This document shows positions 61,665-64,000 of a DNA stretch of 64,000 bases, piece by piece. The position numbers and the translations under genes were made by a program. Origin of the DNA: JASJBU01 sp963790775 (GTDB lineage: Bacteria; Pseudomonadota; Gammaproteobacteria; Chromatiales; Chromatiaceae); assembly GCA_963790775.1 (NCBI GenBank), contig CAWBPR010000008.1:248001-312000 (forward strand), in the 5' to 3' direction. Within the stretch, counting starts at the first letter, position 1. The number at the start of each line of letters is the position of its first letter. The notes below the pieces were generated by a model that was not told the origin of the DNA, did not search any database, and saw only the letters and a program-made list of their open reading frames with translations.

Positions 61665-63881
61665 ATGAACAGCACAGCAGCACAGATGACCACCGACTAT
61701 CCCGCCTTTGCCGAGGGCATTCAGTACTTCGGCGAATTCTGGCCGGAGTTCAGCCAGTACGCGGACAGCGCCGTGATCGCCGAGGGCCAGAGCGCCATCG
61801 CCGATGCCACCGACGCCAAGGCCGCCTATCAGACACTGCTGGGAGCCGATGCCCTGCGCTATGTCACCCTGCAGGTTTGCGGCTCCAAGGGTTCCGGCCA
61901 TCCTGGCGGCTTCGCCTCCAGTGCCGAGGCCCACGCCGCACTGATGATGCTGGGCCATACCAACATCGTGACCGAGGTGGGCCACCACGCCCCCGGCTTC
62001 TACTCCGCCATGTTCCTGGATTCCTCCCTGGAAGAGATGGGCATCCACACTGTCAACGACATGATGCAGCGCTTCCGCGAGAAGCACGGCCTGCTCGGCC
62101 ATCTGTCCGGCGCCATTCCCGGACTGCTGGCCCCCGCCGGACCTCTGGGTCAGGGCCAGCACTTCGCCATGGCCGGAGCCTATCTGCATCGCGACAAACT
62201 GTTCCCGGTCACCATCGGCGACGGCGGCATGGGCGAGCCCTATGTGCTCAACTCCATGATGCATTTCCACACCGCCTACCCGGAGGTCACCAATTTCCTG
62301 CCGAGCCTGATCTGGAACGGTTACTCCCAGGAGCACCACTCCATGGTCTCCCTGCATACGAATGAGCAGATGATCAACTATTGGAAGGGTCACGGCTTCG
62401 AAGAGGTCATCCTGGTGGACGCCAAGGAGTTCGATGACAGCGACCAGCAATCGGCGTTCGTCGACAGCACCCGTTTCTCCTTCGAGCAGCGTCTGGCCTT
62501 CGCCAAGGCGGTGCTGCAGGGCGTAGACCGGGCCGCCAAATCGGCCCTGGGCGGCACTCTGACCGCTTTCATCATTAAGCAGTTGAAGGGTTCCGGGGTG
62601 CACACCGTGGGGGCCAAGTCCCACAATCTCTACCCGGCCGATACCCTGGACGCCCAGCACATCATCGACGGGCTGACCCGCCGCGCTCTGCCGGCCCAGG
62701 CCTGGCAGATCGTGCGTGACAACTTCAGCCGCGCCGGCGGCGGCCCTGCCGTCAAGACGGTAGTCACCGAGTACGAACTGGAGCTGACGCCCCTGCCCAA
62801 ACTGCAGATGCAGGCGTTCGCCAAAGGGGAGAAGGCCGTGCCCGCCACCGCCATGGGCGCCCTGGTGGGCCAGGTCGGTCAGGCCGACACCCGCTTCGTG
62901 GTCACCAACGCGGACGGCAATGAGGCCTCGGCCATGAAAAACATCAACGATGTGCTCAAGATCCGCCACCCGACCGAGGACCCGCTCTACAACCAGCAGC
63001 CCAACGGCCAGGTCTACGAGCCCCTGAACGAGGACGCCTGCGCCGGCTTTGCCGCGGGGCTTGCCCTGTTCGGTTCTCGGTCGCTGTGGTTGTCCTATGA
63101 GTCCTTCGCCATCAACGGCTGGCCGATCGTGCAGACCGTGGCTCAGGCCATGGCCGAACTGCGCCGCAAGACCCCGTCCATCGTCACCATGTTCACCGCC
63201 GGTGCGTTGGAGCAGGGGCGCAACGGCTGGACCCATCAGCGTCCAGAGATCGAGAATTACTTCGCCGCCATGATGCGCAACGGCAACGCCTTCCCGCTGT
63301 TCCCGTGCGACGCCAACAGCATCCAGACGGCCTACGAGTACGCCACCAACAGCTTCAACAAGAGCATGGTGATCATCGCCTCGAAGAGCCCGCTGCCGGT
63401 CTATCTCTCCTTGGAGGAGTCCCGCAAGGCGGTCGAGGACGGCGCGGCAGTCCTGTATGAATCCGAGTCTGGCGACAAGGGCACGGTGGTGTTCGCGGTG
63501 ACCGGTGACATGGTGTTCCTGCCGGTGTTTGAAGCCAAGGATAAGCTGGAGGCGGATGGCTACCGGGTGCGCATCGTCGCGGTGGTCAATCCCCGGGCGC
63601 TGTATCGCCCCAGCGACCTGGCCTGGGACACGGTCTCCCAGCCCGACAACCGCTTCATGGACGAGGATCACTTCAACGCCCTGTTCGACGGTAACGTGCT
63701 GCTCGGGGTGAGCGGTGGACCCAGCGCCCCGCTGGAGCCGGTGCTGCTGCGCACCCGCGCCCCGCGGCGTGACGTGTTCTGCTGGAAGCGCGGTGAGACC
63801 ACCGCCTCGCCGGCCGAGATCATGGATTTCAACGGCATCACCGCCGAGGCCATGAGCGAGCGCGCCAAGGCCCTGGTCTGA
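61665..63881 (+). CDS. phosphoketolase/transketolase-type TPP enzyme
   Basis: A 738-residue thiamine-diphosphate enzyme. I start at ATG 61665 (MNSTAAQMTTDYPAF), with an AGG upstream; an earlier TTG adds 11 codons. The TPP-binding motif is IGDGGMGEP ... LPSLIWNGYS, spaced as in phosphoketolases, and the start has GSKGSGHPGG and VGHHAPGFYSAMFLD. WLSYESFAINGWP, GALEQGRNGWTHQRP and the end GETTASPAEIMDFN also resemble phosphoketolase more than classical transketolase. The phosphoketolase segments are altered, so substrate may not be xylulose 5-phosphate. The next gene begins like a four-carbon-acid-sugar kinase, so the substrate may be a ketose acid. GC content is clearly higher than neighbours. 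Confidence 0.85.
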   Translation: MNSTAAQMTTDYPAFAEGIQYFGEFWPEFSQYADSAVIAEGQSAIADATDAKAAYQTLLGADALRYVTLQVCGSKGSGHPGGFASSAEAHAALMMLGHTNIVTEVGHHAPGFYSAMFLDSSLEEMGIHTVNDMMQRFREKHGLLGHLSGAIPGLLAPAGPLGQGQHFAMAGAYLHRDKLFPVTIGDGGMGEPYVLNSMMHFHTAYPEVTNFLPSLIWNGYSQEHHSMVSLHTNEQMINYWKGHGFEEVILVDAKEFDDSDQQSAFVDSTRFSFEQRLAFAKAVLQGVDRAAKSALGGTLTAFIIKQLKGSGVHTVGAKSHNLYPADTLDAQHIIDGLTRRALPAQAWQIVRDNFSRAGGGPAVKTVVTEYELELTPLPKLQMQAFAKGEKAVPATAMGALVGQVGQADTRFVVTNADGNEASAMKNINDVLKIRHPTEDPLYNQQPNGQVYEPLNEDACAGFAAGLALFGSRSLWLSYESFAINGWPIVQTVAQAMAELRRKTPSIVTMFTAGALEQGRNGWTHQRPEIENYFAAMMRNGNAFPLFPCDANSIQTAYEYATNSFNKSMVIIASKSPLPVYLSLEESRKAVEDGAAVLYESESGDKGTVVFAVTGDMVFLPVFEAKDKLEADGYRVRIVAVVNPRALYRPSDLAWDTVSQPDNRFMDEDHFNALFDGNVLLGVSGGPSAPLEPVLLRTRAPRRDVFCWKRGETTASPAEIMDFNGITAEAMSERAKALV

Positions 63882-63888
63882 GTCGATC

Positions 63889-63911
63889 CCCCACTCCCTT
63901 GGGGAGTGGGG
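63889..63911 (+). other. strong hairpin between TPP enzyme and kinase genes
   Basis: CCCCACTCCC (63889-63898) pairs fully with GGGAGTGGGG (63902-63911) across a TTG loop, 7 bases after the TPP-enzyme stop. No T-run follows. It may set a different level for the two genes or protect the upstream message. Confidence 0.6.
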
Positions 63912-63958
63912 AACTCACTCATACACCCCATCAATTTTTGAATTTATCGGGATAGCTT

Positions 63959-64000
63959 ATGTCCACGACCAAGATCATCGTACTGGATGACGACCCGACC
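63959..64000 (+). CDS. start of a four-carbon-acid-sugar kinase (DUF1537/OtnK-like), partial
   Basis: Only the first 14 codons fit in the window: MSTTKIIVLDDDPT. The segment IIVLDDDPT is the well-known start of DUF1537 kinases, which continue GTQTVH and phosphorylate tetronate-type sugar acids. GGGAT lies about 5 bases upstream, a weak ribosome-binding site. It is 77 bases after the TPP enzyme in the same direction. The call depends on a short motif. Confidence 0.65.
   Translation, partial: MSTTKIIVLDDDPT

Noticed and set aside
61611..63671. A 686-codon open frame on the minus strand
   Set aside because: It lies opposite the TPP enzyme, whose motifs are clear; the antisense frame is Gly/His/Gln-rich and is an artefact of GC-rich codons.

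Overview
The window looks like a piece of a gammaproteobacterial chromosome, most likely a Chromatiales-like or sulfur-oxidising lineage (free-living or symbiont of the Sedimenticola/Thiodiazotropha kind). This placement is inference. It rests on the conserved order ponA / pilMNOPQ-aroK-aroB-damX-gltB-gltD and argH / algZ-algR-hemC-hemD-hemX-hemY known from gammaproteobacteria, on the many c-type cytochromes, and on the style of the central carbon genes. I saw no rRNA, tRNA, CRISPR array, transposase or prophage gene.

Layout. 1-5.3 kb: end of a nuclease-like gene, a phosphofructokinase, a cNMP-domain protein, an exported dienelactone hydrolase, a small Cys-rich/membrane pair and the soluble transhydrogenase sthA. 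5.35-10.9 kb: a TCA block with sucC-sucD-hemerythrin on the minus strand and mdh and gltA on the plus strand, separated by about 0.75 kb of non-coding DNA. 10.9-23.1 kb: ponA and a coupled small gene on the minus strand, divergent from pilMNOPQ, then aroK, aroB and a DamX-like gene. 23.4-29.8 kb: gltB and gltD, the latter broken by a one-base frameshift. 30-38.6 kb: a PEP-CTERM-type ATPase, a peroxiredoxin, a signalling run (hybrid kinase, receiver-PAS protein, ArsR-type regulator, slyX) and glgP. 38.7-44.1 kb: pilU-like ATPase, MOSC protein, DUF1415 protein, MazG-like pyrophosphohydrolase, M48 peptidase and a small exported protein. 44.6-47.5 kb: a three-gene membrane cytochrome operon (octaheme c, b-type, triheme c). 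47.5-56 kb: argH fused to a VOC domain, the AlgZ/AlgR pair, a diheme lipoprotein cytochrome, and hemCDXY. 56-60.2 kb: the ferredoxin-reductase that usually neighbours ubiD, a Rossmann epimerase, a ParA-like ATPase and ubiD. 60.7-64 kb: a GC-rich catabolic island with an IclR regulator divergent from a phosphoketolase/transketolase-type TPP enzyme, followed by the first codons of a four-carbon-acid-sugar kinase.

How it fits together. Most of the window is housekeeping: central carbon flow, nitrogen assimilation, cell wall, type IV pili, haem and ubiquinone synthesis. The accessory signals are the c-b-c cytochrome operon, the sugar-acid island at the right edge, the ArgH-VOC fusion, a phosphofructokinase with mixed phosphoryl-donor determinants, and a hemerythrin translationally close to succinyl-CoA ligase. 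The best candidates for an undescribed system are the cytochrome operon at 44632-47460 and the IclR/TPP-enzyme/kinase locus from 60725 to the window edge.
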